A stretch of 62,773 bases of DNA from a virus (IMGVR_UViG_3300025168_000084:1-62773); one strand, 5' to 3'. Positions 51,175-58,314 are shown, numbered from the stretch's first letter. Made by a program: numbers and translations. The notes: a model not told the origin generated them from the sequence alone.

Positions 51175-51202
51175 AGCCTTATATATACTAGTATAAAAGG
51201 CT
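51175..51202. repeat. 28-base near-palindrome
   Basis: AGCCTT and AAGGCT flank an inner palindrome TATACTAGTATA. It overlaps TATA-like sequence on the minus strand and could be both a promoter and an operator. Confidence 0.6.
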
Positions 51203-51399
51203 GGGCATAATTATTAATCAAATTCGTTCCTAGACAATACCACCAATAAGAATACTACCATACACCCCACCAATAGATGAACGAACTGACATATAATAGA
51301 ACTGTTTGATACCTAGAGTGTCCTTAGATATAGCGACGATTCACCTATAAAAGCATTTATTTTTATTTTTTTTATATAGTATATATACTAAGCCTAAAC

Positions 51400-51416
51400 C
51401 GAACTATATAAGGCGA
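51400..51416 (+). repeat. Iteron A (CGAACTATATAAGGCGA)
   Basis: The same 17 bases occur at 51443-51459, and a variant occurs at 51506-51522. Each contains a TATA-like core with a CGAA upstream. Confidence 0.8.
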
Positions 51417-51442
51417 CCATCATTTCCACTCCAGTCGTCAAG

Positions 51443-51505
51443 CGAACTATATAAGGCGATTTGATATCCATAGTATGCATACTATCCATACCAACAATAC
51501 CAAAC
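51443..51505 (+). repeat. 63-bp tandem unit B
   Basis: Iteron B plus a tail with palindrome TAGTATGCATACTA. It matches unit C (51506-51568) at 51 of 63 positions with no gaps. Confidence 0.85.
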
Positions 51506-51568
51506 CGAACTATAAGAAGCGACATGATATTCATAGTATGTATACAAACCATACTAACCATACCAATC
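51506..51568 (+). repeat. 63-bp tandem unit C
   Basis: Second unit, starting CGAACTATAAGAAGCGA. It directly precedes the leader of the 51610 gene. Confidence 0.85.
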
Positions 51569-51584
51569 TAAACTAGAGCTGTTA

Positions 51585-51602
51585 AGTCGAAGTTCTACCA
51601 TG
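51585..51602 (+). repeat. 18-bp inverted repeat, right arm
   Basis: AGTCGAAGTTCTACCATG, the counterpart of 51042-51059. The ATG opens a six-codon ORF that ends at 51620, so the real gene probably starts at 51610. Confidence 0.8.
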
Positions 51603-51609
51603 GTATTGT

Positions 51610-51876
51610 ATGACAGGTAAAAATGTTGTATCTCTTAGTGATGAGGCTTTAGAGGCTGAAATTGCAAAGAGAATTGAGGCTAAGCAATTAGCCTTAAGCA
51701 CTAGAGCTAGTGCATTTATTGAAGAATACAAATTCTTCTCTAAACTATCTAGTTCGACCAAGAATGGTGTAACTAGAACATTCATTCAACTAGACAAGAC
51801 TATGCTAAATGGTCATAAAGTTGAAGGTGTTAAAGTTGAATCTGCTTGGAATGGTGTTTACCTCGAAGTAATCTAA
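51610..51876 (+). CDS. Isolated plus-strand protein beside the control region
   Basis: 88 residues. Helical N-terminus (SLSDEALEAEIAKRIEAKQL), then a beta-rich half (TRTFIQLDKTMLNGHKVEGV). It is the only plus gene between 36.6 and 53.2 kb and is preceded by the iterons. An early regulator or origin-associated factor is a reasonable hypothesis; no known motif is seen. Confidence 0.55.
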   Translation: MTGKNVVSLSDEALEAEIAKRIEAKQLALSTRASAFIEEYKFFSKLSSSTKNGVTRTFIQLDKTMLNGHKVEGVKVESAWNGVYLEVI

Positions 51877-52135
51877 GGTTAAGATAATTACCCATTACTT
51901 CAAACCCTTAAGCGTAATAGTGTTAGATAGTTAGTCCTAATGCAAACATTTAGGCAGTAAATTCTTAAAGAAAAAACACTATCACGCAGTTTTTTTTGCT
52001 AAATTCACCGTGCTGGTACGCATGGCGAAAAAACGGTTTTTAAAGGATTACCACATATATATAACTCTCGAAAAAACATTGACCAAATCTGGAAAAAATC
52101 TGAACCCTATTTAGGAATATACACTTATATATAAG
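51877..52135. other. Gene-poor stretch after the 51610 gene
   Basis: No convincing gene. It holds a hairpin (CCTAATG with CATTTAGG, about 51934-51953), a T8 tract at about 51995-52002 that may terminate the plus transcript, and TATA-like strings at about 52050-52060 and 52125-52133. A 13-codon minus-strand ORF near 51990-52033 lacks support. Confidence 0.45.
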
Positions 52136-52222
52136 TCATTCAGGCTCGCTATCATTCTTTAACTTCATGATACTAGCCTTGCTCTTACACCTCATACAGT
52201 CCTCACTTATGGGTATCTTCAA
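52136..52222 (-). CDS. Micro-ORF with CMRC motif
   Basis: A 28-residue ORF from TTG, TTGA overlap with the upstream gene. Contains CMRCKSK. End of a four-gene cascade. Confidence 0.4.
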   Translation of the reverse strand: MKIPISEDCMRCKSKASIMKLKNDSEPE

Positions 52223-52398
52223 GCCTTAGGCTCCTCATTATTTATACCGTCAGCCACAAGCGTACCCTGTATTCTGAACATGCATGACATGAGTTCGGGG
52301 AGACTAAACTTGGTTCCTCTGTTTTTATAGTGTTCTCCATACTTTCTACCACATGCTATGCATATGATACTCTCAAGGTCTTTACGACTTAGACTCAA
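52219..52398 (-). CDS. Small protein with CxxC
   Basis: A 59-residue ORF from TTG: ICIACGRKYGEHY, then a lone Cys in LMSCMF. TTGA overlap on both sides. Confidence 0.5.
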   Translation of the reverse strand: MSLSRKDLESIICIACGRKYGEHYKNRGTKFSLPELMSCMFRIQGTLVADGINNEEPKA

Positions 52399-52517
52399 AA
52401 TTTAGCTCCACATCCTTTACATTCTCCGTAACCAGTTCCCATACCGTCATTCTTTCCCCAGTGCCATTCCCATCCACTTTTCTTCTTGCACTTTGGACAT
52501 GGCTCAATATCAGTCAA
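52395..52517 (-). CDS. Zinc ribbon protein
   Basis: A 40-residue ORF from TTG: CPKCKKKSGWEWHWG, then GECKGCGAKF. A standard zinc ribbon with aromatic residues that often contact nucleic acid. Confidence 0.55.
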   Translation of the reverse strand: MTDIEPCPKCKKKSGWEWHWGKNDGMGTGYGECKGCGAKF

Positions 52518-52654
52518 CGCATGTCCTCCAGAGATGCATTGTCTTCCATACGATCTATCATGTCTACTAGAAGTTGCTTTATAACCTCACGCCTGTCGTC
52601 AGGCATCCATTCCTCATGCAGCAATCTGAGAAGATCATTAATAGCGTTGCTCAT
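52514..52654 (-). CDS. Small helical acidic protein
   Basis: A 46-residue ORF, ATG preceded by AGGAG, one of the few clear Shine-Dalgarno sequences here. It heads the TTGA-coupled cascade to 52136 and overlaps the membrane protein gene by 17 bases. Confidence 0.5.
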   Translation of the reverse strand: MSNAINDLLRLLHEEWMPDDRREVIKQLLVDMIDRMEDNASLEDMR

Positions 52655-52820
52655 TCAAGTCTCCTAAAGTAATCTTATTTATAAAGCTTTTATATGTCCA
52701 TCCTTTCATACCTATAGATTTTTTACGCCTGTCTAAAAAGTAAAATATTAAAAGGGCTATACCTAAAGGCATAGCAATTCCACTAAACGTAAGTAATATC
52801 CCTATGTACAATTTCCACAT
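52638..52820 (-). CDS. Small membrane protein
   Basis: 60 residues from the ATG ending at 52820 (a TTG at 52832 is open). Hydrophobic span about residues 3-30 (IGILLTFSGIAMPLGIALLI) followed by RRKK and a polar tail, so one or two spans with the C-terminus inside. TATA about 28 bases upstream. Holin-like or membrane-remodelling roles are possible. Confidence 0.55.
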   Translation of the reverse strand: MWKLYIGILLTFSGIAMPLGIALLIFYFLDRRKKSIGMKGWTYKSFINKITLGDLNEQRY

Positions 52821-52851
52821 ACTGTTATACAACTAACCTCTGTATTTATAT

Positions 52852-53007
52852 CTATCCGTGACCAATGCCATCAATAATATCATTGATGTGCAGGTTCATT
52901 TTGCTTTTAAACATTTGAGCCTGTATTGATCTTTGTTCGTTTAACAAGTCTCTTTCTTCCTGTGCTAGTTTCATTAGCCTAGTATGTATCTCATCTAATC
53001 TTGACAC
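52852..53007 (-). CDS. Small helical protein
   Basis: A 51-residue ORF from GTG, TATA (TTTATATAAT on the minus strand) centred about 23 bases upstream. Helical, Gln/Met-rich, ending DIIDGIGHG. Function unknown. Confidence 0.5.
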   Translation of the reverse strand: MSRLDEIHTRLMKLAQEERDLLNEQRSIQAQMFKSKMNLHINDIIDGIGHG

Positions 53008-53038
53008 ACTATATTAAAGTATATGTATTATATAAAAA

Positions 53039-53224
53039 TTATGTAGGTTGAGCTCTGTCTTGCTTCTCTTGTTCTAACTCCATCAATTTGTCTTCCATCA
53101 AAAATTGGAGTTTCCAGAAACTCTTTCTTCCCTGTTCTGATAGATTCCTTTCTTCGACCTCGTCGTGCTTGTCATTAAACCACTTGAAGATCTCTGTATA
53201 GTCCTCTAATTCTAGTTCCACCAT
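53039..53224 (-). CDS. Small acidic helical protein
   Basis: 61 residues, acidic N-terminus (MVELELEDYTEIFKWF) and helical body. Transcribed from the bidirectional palindromic promoter at 53237-53255. Function unknown. Confidence 0.5.
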   Translation of the reverse strand: MVELELEDYTEIFKWFNDKHDEVEERNLSEQGRKSFWKLQFLMEDKLMELEQEKQDRAQPT

Positions 53225-53236
53225 ACCGAAAAGAAA

Positions 53237-53255
53237 CTTTATATAATATATAAAG
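53237..53255. promoter_or_regulatory. Bidirectional palindromic TATA box
   Basis: CTTTATATAATATATAAAG is a perfect 9+1+9 palindrome. It lies about 22 bases from both the minus start at 53224 and the plus start at 53268, so one element can serve both. Confidence 0.65.
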
Positions 53256-53267
53256 AACTCTATTTAT

Positions 53268-53399
53268 ATGACGAGTAAGAGAAAAACACCTGAATTCGAT
53301 ATTACAGATGATTATACTCCAACAACAAGTGATGGAGACTGTCCTTGTATTGCATTAGGCAGAAAAGATAGACAATGCCCAATACATGGTGAAGTATAA
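53268..53399 (+). CDS. Small SWIM-like zinc protein
   Basis: A 43-residue ORF: DCPCIALGRKDRQCPIHGEV gives CxC-x(10)-CxxH. ATG position agrees with the promoter. Function unknown. Confidence 0.5.
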   Translation: MTSKRKTPEFDITDDYTPTTSDGDCPCIALGRKDRQCPIHGEV

Positions 53400-53566
53400 T
53401 AATTCGTAATTTTATCAACGGTCTAAAAAAATCATTCAGTGGAAAGGACTATCTTAGGGAAATCAACCAATGTGCCAAATGTGGAAGACCTAGCTTCTTT
53501 GACTCTTGTTTGAAATGCGAAGTCGACGATGCATATCGTGGATGGAATTCTAAGAACTTACGTTAA
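53396..53566 (+). CDS. Zinc ribbon frame lacking a standard start
   Basis: An open frame of about 56 codons with QCAKCGRPSFFDSCLKCE, a convincing zinc ribbon, but no ATG, GTG or TTG before it. It begins around ATA/ATT codons at the previous gene's stop, in the -1 frame relative to that gene. Non-canonical initiation, frameshifting or a sequence error are the options. Confidence 0.4.
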   Translation: MIIRNFINGLKKSFSGKDYLREINQCAKCGRPSFFDSCLKCEVDDAYRGWNSKNLR

Positions 53567-53864
53567 AGTGTCTCTCTATATACACCAAACTCATGACCTT
53601 GCTCTTTAGAGTAACCTCAATTTTCTTGTAATAGTGTGACTCATACCTGTCCATTTTTTCAATGTCACTGTCACTTACCTTGAATATCTCACCCTTTACA
53701 AGTTCACCCTCTGACTTTATGATAGTAGGGTATCTGCTAAGTACGCTATGAGTGTCTATCGTGTAGCCTTCAAGTATGTCCTTGACCCCCTCAATCTCAT
53801 GGCATAGCACGTTTGTTCTGAGAGTTTTGTTTAGCAGCGAGCCATAGACAAAGATATTTTTCAT
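53550..53864 (-). CDS. Gamma-glutamyl cyclotransferase-like protein
   Basis: 104 residues. IFVYGSLLN at the N-terminus (substrate loop YGSL), a Glu-containing SEGELVKGEIFKV and MDRYESHYYKKIEV match the GGCT/AIG2-like family. These enzymes cleave gamma-glutamyl amines, releasing 5-oxoproline, and could reverse what an amidoligase makes. It is separated from the amidoligase operon by the control region. TATA on the minus strand at 53885-53894. Confidence 0.75.
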   Translation of the reverse strand: MKNIFVYGSLLNKTLRTNVLCHEIEGVKDILEGYTIDTHSVLSRYPTIIKSEGELVKGEIFKVSDSDIEKMDRYESHYYKKIEVTLKSKVMSLVYIERHFNVSS

Positions 53865-53884
53865 GTTTTAATCACTTATGGTAC

Positions 53885-53894
53885 ATTATATAAA
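53885..53894 (-). promoter_or_regulatory. TATA box for the cyclotransferase gene
   Basis: Reads TTTATATAAT on the minus strand, centred about 26 bases before the start at 53864. Confidence 0.6.
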
Positions 53895-53910
53895 ACTTAT
53901 GTAGGAAAAG

Positions 53911-53925
53911 GGTTGCTTCGCAACC
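53911..53925 (+). other. Hairpin upstream of the portal gene
   Basis: GGTTGC and GCAACC form a 6-bp GC-rich stem with loop TTC. It stands out in AT-rich intergenic DNA. Could be a terminator-like or regulatory stem; it also lies next to the cyclotransferase promoter. Confidence 0.4.
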
Positions 53926-53936
53926 GTGACAAAAAC

Positions 53937-53946
53937 TATATATGTA
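53937..53946 (+). promoter_or_regulatory. TATA box for the portal gene
   Basis: CTATATATGT is centred about 27 bases before the ATG at 53969. Confidence 0.55.
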
Positions 53947-53968
53947 GTGACAAATATTGACATGTGTT

Positions 53969-55909
53969 ATGGGATTCCGTAAGTCTTTTGCAGGTGCGTT
54001 AAGCAGATTGAACCTAATCGAGAAATCCACCACGGAAACTACCACTAGACCTAGCGTTGCCCAGCCTTACATGAGTACCGATACAGGTGCCAAACTACCA
54101 ATTTTCCCTTTCCCACTTACCATGATTTACGAACTTGCAGATAACATTGATGCTTTAAGAATACCTATTGAGACTTTGAACCGTGAAATGTTCAAGAACG
54201 GTTTCGAGGTTGTAGAGAAATGGAAGTACAAATGCAACAACTGTTCAAAGGAATTCCAGTATGCACCTACTGCTGACAATCCTGACGAGCAGCCATTTGA
54301 AGCAAACGGAGACAATTTCTCCAGTACACACCCACGCAAAAAGAAGGCAGTTGCAGTACCAAAGGCAGAAGCATTGGTATGTGATACATGTGGAAGCAAT
54401 GACTTGGCTAGACCTGTACCAGAGCACAGAAAGACTTTGGAAAACTTGATGTTAGAACCTGTAAACAGCAACCAGCAAACTCTGGAAGACGTATCACGAC
54501 AGTTGGAACGTGACTTTGAGATAGCAGATAACGCATATTTGCTTTTGCTAAAGAACTACCACATAAACGATGCAACTGGAGAGATTAACACAGAGAAGAC
54601 TGTGATTAAGGAGATGCTAAGAATTGAGCCACCACAGGTGGCAATGATTGCCGACAGTGACGGAAGAATTGGCTATGACGACAAGCGAAACAAAATTTTC
54701 GTGTGTCCACGATTCGAGCACCGTGACGTTAGACTTACCGAGCCGAAATGTGACCGTTGTGGAGCACAGGCATTGAAGGCAATTATCGAGGTTAACTCAG
54801 TTTATTCTATCGGCATTCCACAGCCTAAGCGTGTTATCTATGGCGAAGGCGAAGTTATCTGGAAGGCAGGCAAGTACAAGCCAAACCTATTGTATGGATT
54901 TTCCCCTATCTATTCCGTATGGAGCAAGGCTATGTCCCTCTCACACATGGATGAGTATATCAGAAAATACTTTGACAAGATGCGACCACCAAGAGGTATG
55001 TTGGTTATTTCCTCAAGGAATTATGAGACATTCAGAAAGTCATGGGATGTATTGGAACAAAAGGCACAGGAAGATCCTTACATGATTCACCCACTTTTGG
55101 TTGAGAATGACAAGGGTGGAAAGAACCCTGCACAGTGGTTAGACTTTACTGGATCACTAAAGGAGTTGGAATTTATCGAGGTAAGAAAGGAACTAAGAAT
55201 GATTATTGGAGCAGTCTATGGCGTGTTACCGTTCTATTACGGTGAAACCCCTGCTGGATGGAGTCAGGAAGGACTACAGGTTACAATTACAAACAGAGCA
55301 GTTCTATGGGGACAGGACACGTTAAAGAAGGCATTTTTCTCAAAAATTTCAAAGATGCTAAACATTGACGATTGGGAATTACAACTAAAGACTGGTGAGG
55401 AAACTGACAAGTTGAGAGACTTGCAAACTGACGGAATTGAAATTCAGAACATGATGATGCTTCAACAGATGGGCTTTGAGATTACAAGAACCCATACGGG
55501 AGAATTTAACATAAGCAAGAACAGTGCAATGACACCAGATATGATGTTTGGTGTAGGTGCTATCAACGGCAACATGAACGGTGCAGGCAAAGGCGTACCA
55601 GCTCCACAGGAACAAACACAGTCATTTGAAGGCGAACCAAACAATAAAAGACCAAGCGACATTGGTGGCACTGGACAGGGAAGTCCTACAAGTGGAAGTT
55701 CAATGAGCAAGAAATCTGCATATCCAAAGGGAATTACTCCGTCAAACTTTAACGTTGTAAAGAATACTTTGCAAACAGCAGTAGACTATGACTGGAAAAA
55801 GACAAAGACAGTTGAGGAATTAAGAAAGGCAACTGGAATGACAGTTAGAGATGCAAGAGACATTGTTGCAAGTGAGTTTGAAGGTGTAAAGAGGTGGGAA
55901 GATGAGTGA
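53969..55909 (+). CDS. Portal protein with two zinc modules
   Basis: 646 residues from the ATG at 53969, fixed by TATA spacing; a TTG at 53957 is open. The portal-like core includes LADNIDALRIPIETLNREMF, GFSPIYSVWSKAMSLSHMDEY and ELRMIIGAVYGVLPFYYGE. Two Cys groups interrupt it: C89/C92 with C138/C141, and C246 with C261/C264. The C-terminal 120 residues are Gly/Ser-rich then helical. It forms the dodecameric vertex for DNA passage. Zinc modules in portals are uncommon. Confidence 0.8.
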   Translation: MGFRKSFAGALSRLNLIEKSTTETTTRPSVAQPYMSTDTGAKLPIFPFPLTMIYELADNIDALRIPIETLNREMFKNGFEVVEKWKYKCNNCSKEFQYAPTADNPDEQPFEANGDNFSSTHPRKKKAVAVPKAEALVCDTCGSNDLARPVPEHRKTLENLMLEPVNSNQQTLEDVSRQLERDFEIADNAYLLLLKNYHINDATGEINTEKTVIKEMLRIEPPQVAMIADSDGRIGYDDKRNKIFVCPRFEHRDVRLTEPKCDRCGAQALKAIIEVNSVYSIGIPQPKRVIYGEGEVIWKAGKYKPNLLYGFSPIYSVWSKAMSLSHMDEYIRKYFDKMRPPRGMLVISSRNYETFRKSWDVLEQKAQEDPYMIHPLLVENDKGGKNPAQWLDFTGSLKELEFIEVRKELRMIIGAVYGVLPFYYGETPAGWSQEGLQVTITNRAVLWGQDTLKKAFFSKISKMLNIDDWELQLKTGEETDKLRDLQTDGIEIQNMMMLQQMGFEITRTHTGEFNISKNSAMTPDMMFGVGAINGNMNGAGKGVPAPQEQTQSFEGEPNNKRPSDIGGTGQGSPTSGSSMSKKSAYPKGITPSNFNVVKNTLQTAVDYDWKKTKTVEELRKATGMTVRDARDIVASEFEGVKRWEDE

Positions 55910-56000
55910 TAAATGTGAAGGTGGCTCATGCAAGCCTAAAAAAGTTGTATTTTACGTTACAAGAGGATTTGTAGAGGAGAATGAGGAAGAAGATGACTAA
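55902..56000 (+). CDS. Micro-ORF after portal
   Basis: A 32-residue ORF overlapping the portal stop by 8 bases: MSDKCEGGSCKPKKVVFYV, then a Glu/Asp-rich tail. Function unknown. Confidence 0.45.
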   Translation: MSDKCEGGSCKPKKVVFYVTRGFVEENEEEDD

Positions 56001-56283
56001 AAAATTCCATGTTTGTGATGACAAATGTGAACCAGCAGGTACTGGAATTCATAACAATTCAAAAACACCAAAAAAAACTGTTAAAAAAACCAAGGTTGTA
56101 AAAAAAGAGATAAAACCAGAGGTTGTAAATGTCTATACAAGCAAACCAAACCCTAAAAAAATAGGAGTTGTCTTGGAAATTATAGACTTGGTTGATAAAA
56201 TTGGAAATGAACTTGAAACTAACAAAGTTTTAGAGAAAACACTTATAAATTTAAGAAAATTACAACAAGACATTGCCAACTGA
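55993..56283 (+). CDS. Basic helical protein
   Basis: 96 residues from the ATG at 55993 (8-base overlap ATGACTAA; 55981 is also open). CDDKCE near the start, a Lys/Pro-rich middle and a C-terminal coiled coil (EIIDLVDKIGNELETNKVLE). Possibly a head-assembly or DNA-binding protein. Confidence 0.5.
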   Translation: MTKKFHVCDDKCEPAGTGIHNNSKTPKKTVKKTKVVKKEIKPEVVNVYTSKPNPKKIGVVLEIIDLVDKIGNELETNKVLEKTLINLRKLQQDIAN

Positions 56284-56719
56284 ACTAAATACTAACGAAA
56301 ACGCAAACGACATGACCAAGAAGCTTTGGGAAAAGCATCAAGGTGACGAATATACTGCCGTAAACAACTACAAGGAAGGAGTTTGTCTTGGCTGTATGAA
56401 AGTTGACGTTGCAGCAGCAACCATTGCAGATATTTGTGGTGATTGTGCAGGCAAAAAAGGTCGTGAGCCACTTTTGGCAAAGGTTTGTGACAAGTATTAC
56501 GGTCTTTGTTTCTTTTGTAACAAGTACAAGTTCAATATTGAGCAGATAAACGGAAGGTTTTGCAACACATGTCACACCAGAATAGCAAAAATAACAAAGG
56601 AATACAATGCAAAGGGTGGATTTATGAAGACAGATCCGTTCTGGATTTCAATGCGTAAAAAACACGGAAAGGACTGGAAACAGATAATGGGTGGCTATAG
56701 AAAGTCTAATCGGAAGTAA
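56273..56719 (+). CDS. Multi zinc-finger protein near head genes
   Basis: 148 residues from TTG overlapping the upstream stop; an ATG at 56312 is possible. Four Cys pairs: CLGC, CGDC, CFFC and CNTC, so likely two zinc sites, followed by WISMRKKHGKDWKQIM. Co-transcribed with portal; could be a structural or regulatory protein. Confidence 0.55.
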   Translation: MPTELNTNENANDMTKKLWEKHQGDEYTAVNNYKEGVCLGCMKVDVAAATIADICGDCAGKKGREPLLAKVCDKYYGLCFFCNKYKFNIEQINGRFCNTCHTRIAKITKEYNAKGGFMKTDPFWISMRKKHGKDWKQIMGGYRKSNRK

Positions 56720-56876
56720 TTTTTGTCAATGAATTTCTAAATTCTGCCCATTCAACCATGTTTGGAACTCTAAGATTTTCCTCTATCTGTGCAAGTAACT
56801 CGTTTGTCTTGGATAATTTTTCCTCAATTTTCTCTAATCTTTCCTCTACTTCACCCAATACAAAGTCAAACTTCAT
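56706..56876 (-). CDS. Small coiled-coil protein
   Basis: A 56-residue ORF with heptads (EVEERLEKIEEKLSKTNELL). Converges tail-to-tail with the upstream plus gene, overlapping by 14 bases, and overlaps the next minus gene. Confidence 0.5.
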   Translation of the reverse strand: MKFDFVLGEVEERLEKIEEKLSKTNELLAQIEENLRVPNMVEWAEFRNSLTKITSD

Positions 56877-57066
56877 TTTTTCTACCCATTGTTATGTTAG
56901 ATGTTGCAGTTACTTCCTTGTTTGTAAATTCCCATATTTGACCGTTGTATAGTATTACTGTAAACAATTTTTCTATTTCAGTTCCGTATTCTGTAACCAA
57001 AAATAATCTACCTCTGCCTTTTGGAGTATCTACTTCTATCTGTTGTTTTAGTTCCAGTATGATCAT
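56866..57066 (-). CDS. Small beta protein of unknown function
   Basis: 66 residues, SH3-like strand pattern (KGRGRLFLVTEYGTEIEKLF, then VILYNGQIWEF). Overlaps upstream gene by 4 bases. Function unknown. Confidence 0.5.
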   Translation of the reverse strand: MIILELKQQIEVDTPKGRGRLFLVTEYGTEIEKLFTVILYNGQIWEFTNKEVTATSNITMGRKNEV

Positions 57067-57500
57067 TCCTTGTTCTCCATTAAGAATATTATTCTGTTGT
57101 TTGTAAAGTCATAAAATCTTTTATCATAGTCAACCTTGCGATATTTGTCATTACTGTTAGTTATACACCTACCTACTCGCATGGATAACAACGGTTTTCT
57201 TAGCATTCTTGGAAAGAATTCCAACTGTCCTTTCTTATGATTGTATCTTATATCTCCATATTTTACCAGTTTTTCATCTCCATCTTCCCATTCTTTAACG
57301 CTTCCCTGTCTAAAATGAACCAATGTGTTGCTGAGTCTTGGCTTTTCCTTCTTGTCATTAGAGTTTGTCACTATCCATAAATGATCTCCCTTGACATAAA
57401 GATCAATTATTTTCATAATATATAACGGATCTTCCATAACATCTTTGTAAATCTGATGAAATATGTCATCATTTTCAAAAACATAGATAGATGTAGCCAT
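57063..57500 (-). CDS. Unknown protein
   Basis: 145 residues, mixed alpha/beta (YIMKIIDLYVKGDHLWIVTN). TATA on the minus strand at 57521-57530, about 26 bases upstream. It leads a three-gene minus operon facing the head genes. No family recognised. Confidence 0.5.
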   Translation of the reverse strand: MATSIYVFENDDIFHQIYKDVMEDPLYIMKIIDLYVKGDHLWIVTNSNDKKEKPRLSNTLVHFRQGSVKEWEDGDEKLVKYGDIRYNHKKGQLEFFPRMLRKPLLSMRVGRCITNSNDKYRKVDYDKRFYDFTNNRIIFLMENKE

Positions 57501-57549
57501 GTTTTTTTCATAGCAATACTTATTTATAAAGGCTTGGTACAGATTAATT

Positions 57550-57750
57550 ATGAGTGACCATACTTGTAAAAGGTGTGCAATCCCGAAATATGGTTACACG
57601 GATGGCACTCATTCCATATATCTTTGCTATAAATGTGGAAGATATGAGGGTATTAGTGGTGGTGATGAGGATTTTGTTAACAATATTAATGAAAATCCCA
57701 TGATATTGTTACATATGATAAAAGCAAAAACGTTAATTCCTATAAGTTAA
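57550..57750 (+). CDS. Small zinc ribbon
   Basis: 66 residues: CKRCAIPKYG, then LCYKCGRYEG, followed by an acidic and helical tail. Typical zinc ribbon. Confidence 0.55.
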   Translation: MSDHTCKRCAIPKYGYTDGTHSIYLCYKCGRYEGISGGDEDFVNNINENPMILLHMIKAKTLIPIS

Positions 57751-57758
57751 TTTATATA
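57751..57758 (+). promoter_or_regulatory. TATA box for the membrane/head operon
   Basis: TTTATATA is centred about 25 bases before the ATG at 57780. Confidence 0.6.
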
Positions 57759-57779
57759 CTTTACTATCAATAATATTAC

Positions 57780-58016
57780 ATGGAATTGTTTGAACCTTTA
57801 TTGATTGCATCACTTTTAGGTATAGGTGGTGCTTTGTTTGGATTTTTCAGGAAAATGAGTTCAACACAGAAGGATTTATGTGAAACTGTAGCTAGGTTAC
57901 AAAAAACATTAATCATTTTGGCAAAGGCTGTAGACAGGCAGTCAAACAGGTTACACCCAGAAGAAGCAAATTCAGAATTAGATGATTTAGTCAAAGAACT
58001 GTTAAGAGATAAATAA
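57780..58016 (+). CDS. Small membrane-anchored coiled-coil protein
   Basis: 78 residues: hydrophobic N-terminus (LLIASLLGIGGALFGFF) then a coiled coil. Paired with the next membrane protein. Could be a holin/antiholin-like or spanin-like pair, or a membrane-bound head assembly factor. Confidence 0.5.
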   Translation: MELFEPLLIASLLGIGGALFGFFRKMSSTQKDLCETVARLQKTLIILAKAVDRQSNRLHPEEANSELDDLVKELLRDK

Positions 58017-58050
58017 TAAACCTTAAATAAAGGCAAAAAAGCAGAAAAGT

Positions 58051-58314
58051 ATGATTGATCCATTGTTAATCGCAACAATCTCCGTAATTGGAGGAGCAGT
58101 CTTGAATACAGTCAGAGGATTCTTAGGATCTGATGAAACTACATATGACATCAAAAAATTCTTTGGTGCCGTTATAATAGCTGTATTTGCAGGTATTGCA
58201 GTTGCACAAACTTTGAGTCTAGCAGGTCTAGGAATCGTAGAAACCGTATTAATCGGTCTATCTATAGGTTTCTCAGTTGATTATGCTGTCTCAAAAGCCA
58301 AGAAAACTGCATAG
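58051..58314 (+). CDS. Small membrane protein, holin-like
   Basis: 87 residues with three hydrophobic segments (about 4-20, 40-57 and 60-78) and a Lys-rich C-terminus. Size and topology fit holins. TATA-like TTAAATAAA about 27 bases upstream. No endolysin is adjacent, so the call is tentative. Confidence 0.5.
   Translation: MIDPLLIATISVIGGAVLNTVRGFLGSDETTYDIKKFFGAVIIAVFAGIAVAQTLSLAGLGIVETVLIGLSIGFSVDYAVSKAKKTA

Larger units (their letters stand above)
51037..51609. other. Intergenic control region, candidate replication origin
   Basis: No gene is seen in 573 bases. It separates the divergent minus operon and a plus gene and holds an 18-bp inverted repeat at its edges, a G-quadruplex-type segment, a 28-base near-palindrome (51175-51202), palindromes TAGTATATATACTA (51377-51390) and TAGTATGCATACTA (51471-51484), and three CGAACTATA-type iterons. 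Such density of symmetric and repeated elements is expected for an origin and divergent promoter. Recognition by host Orc1/Cdc6 is inferred because no viral initiator is seen. Confidence 0.55.

Noticed and set aside
51400-51568. CRISPR-like direct repeats
   Set aside because: Only three short units are present, the spacers are themselves similar between units B and C, and no cas1/cas2 genes are near. An iteron/promoter explanation fits better.
51990-52033. 13-codon minus-strand ORF
   Set aside because: Too short, without overlap, ribosome site or recognisable motif; the nearby TATA-like string is not enough.
54127-54471. Minus-strand frame of 114 residues inside the portal gene
   Set aside because: It lies wholly within the well-supported portal frame and has no promoter or motif.
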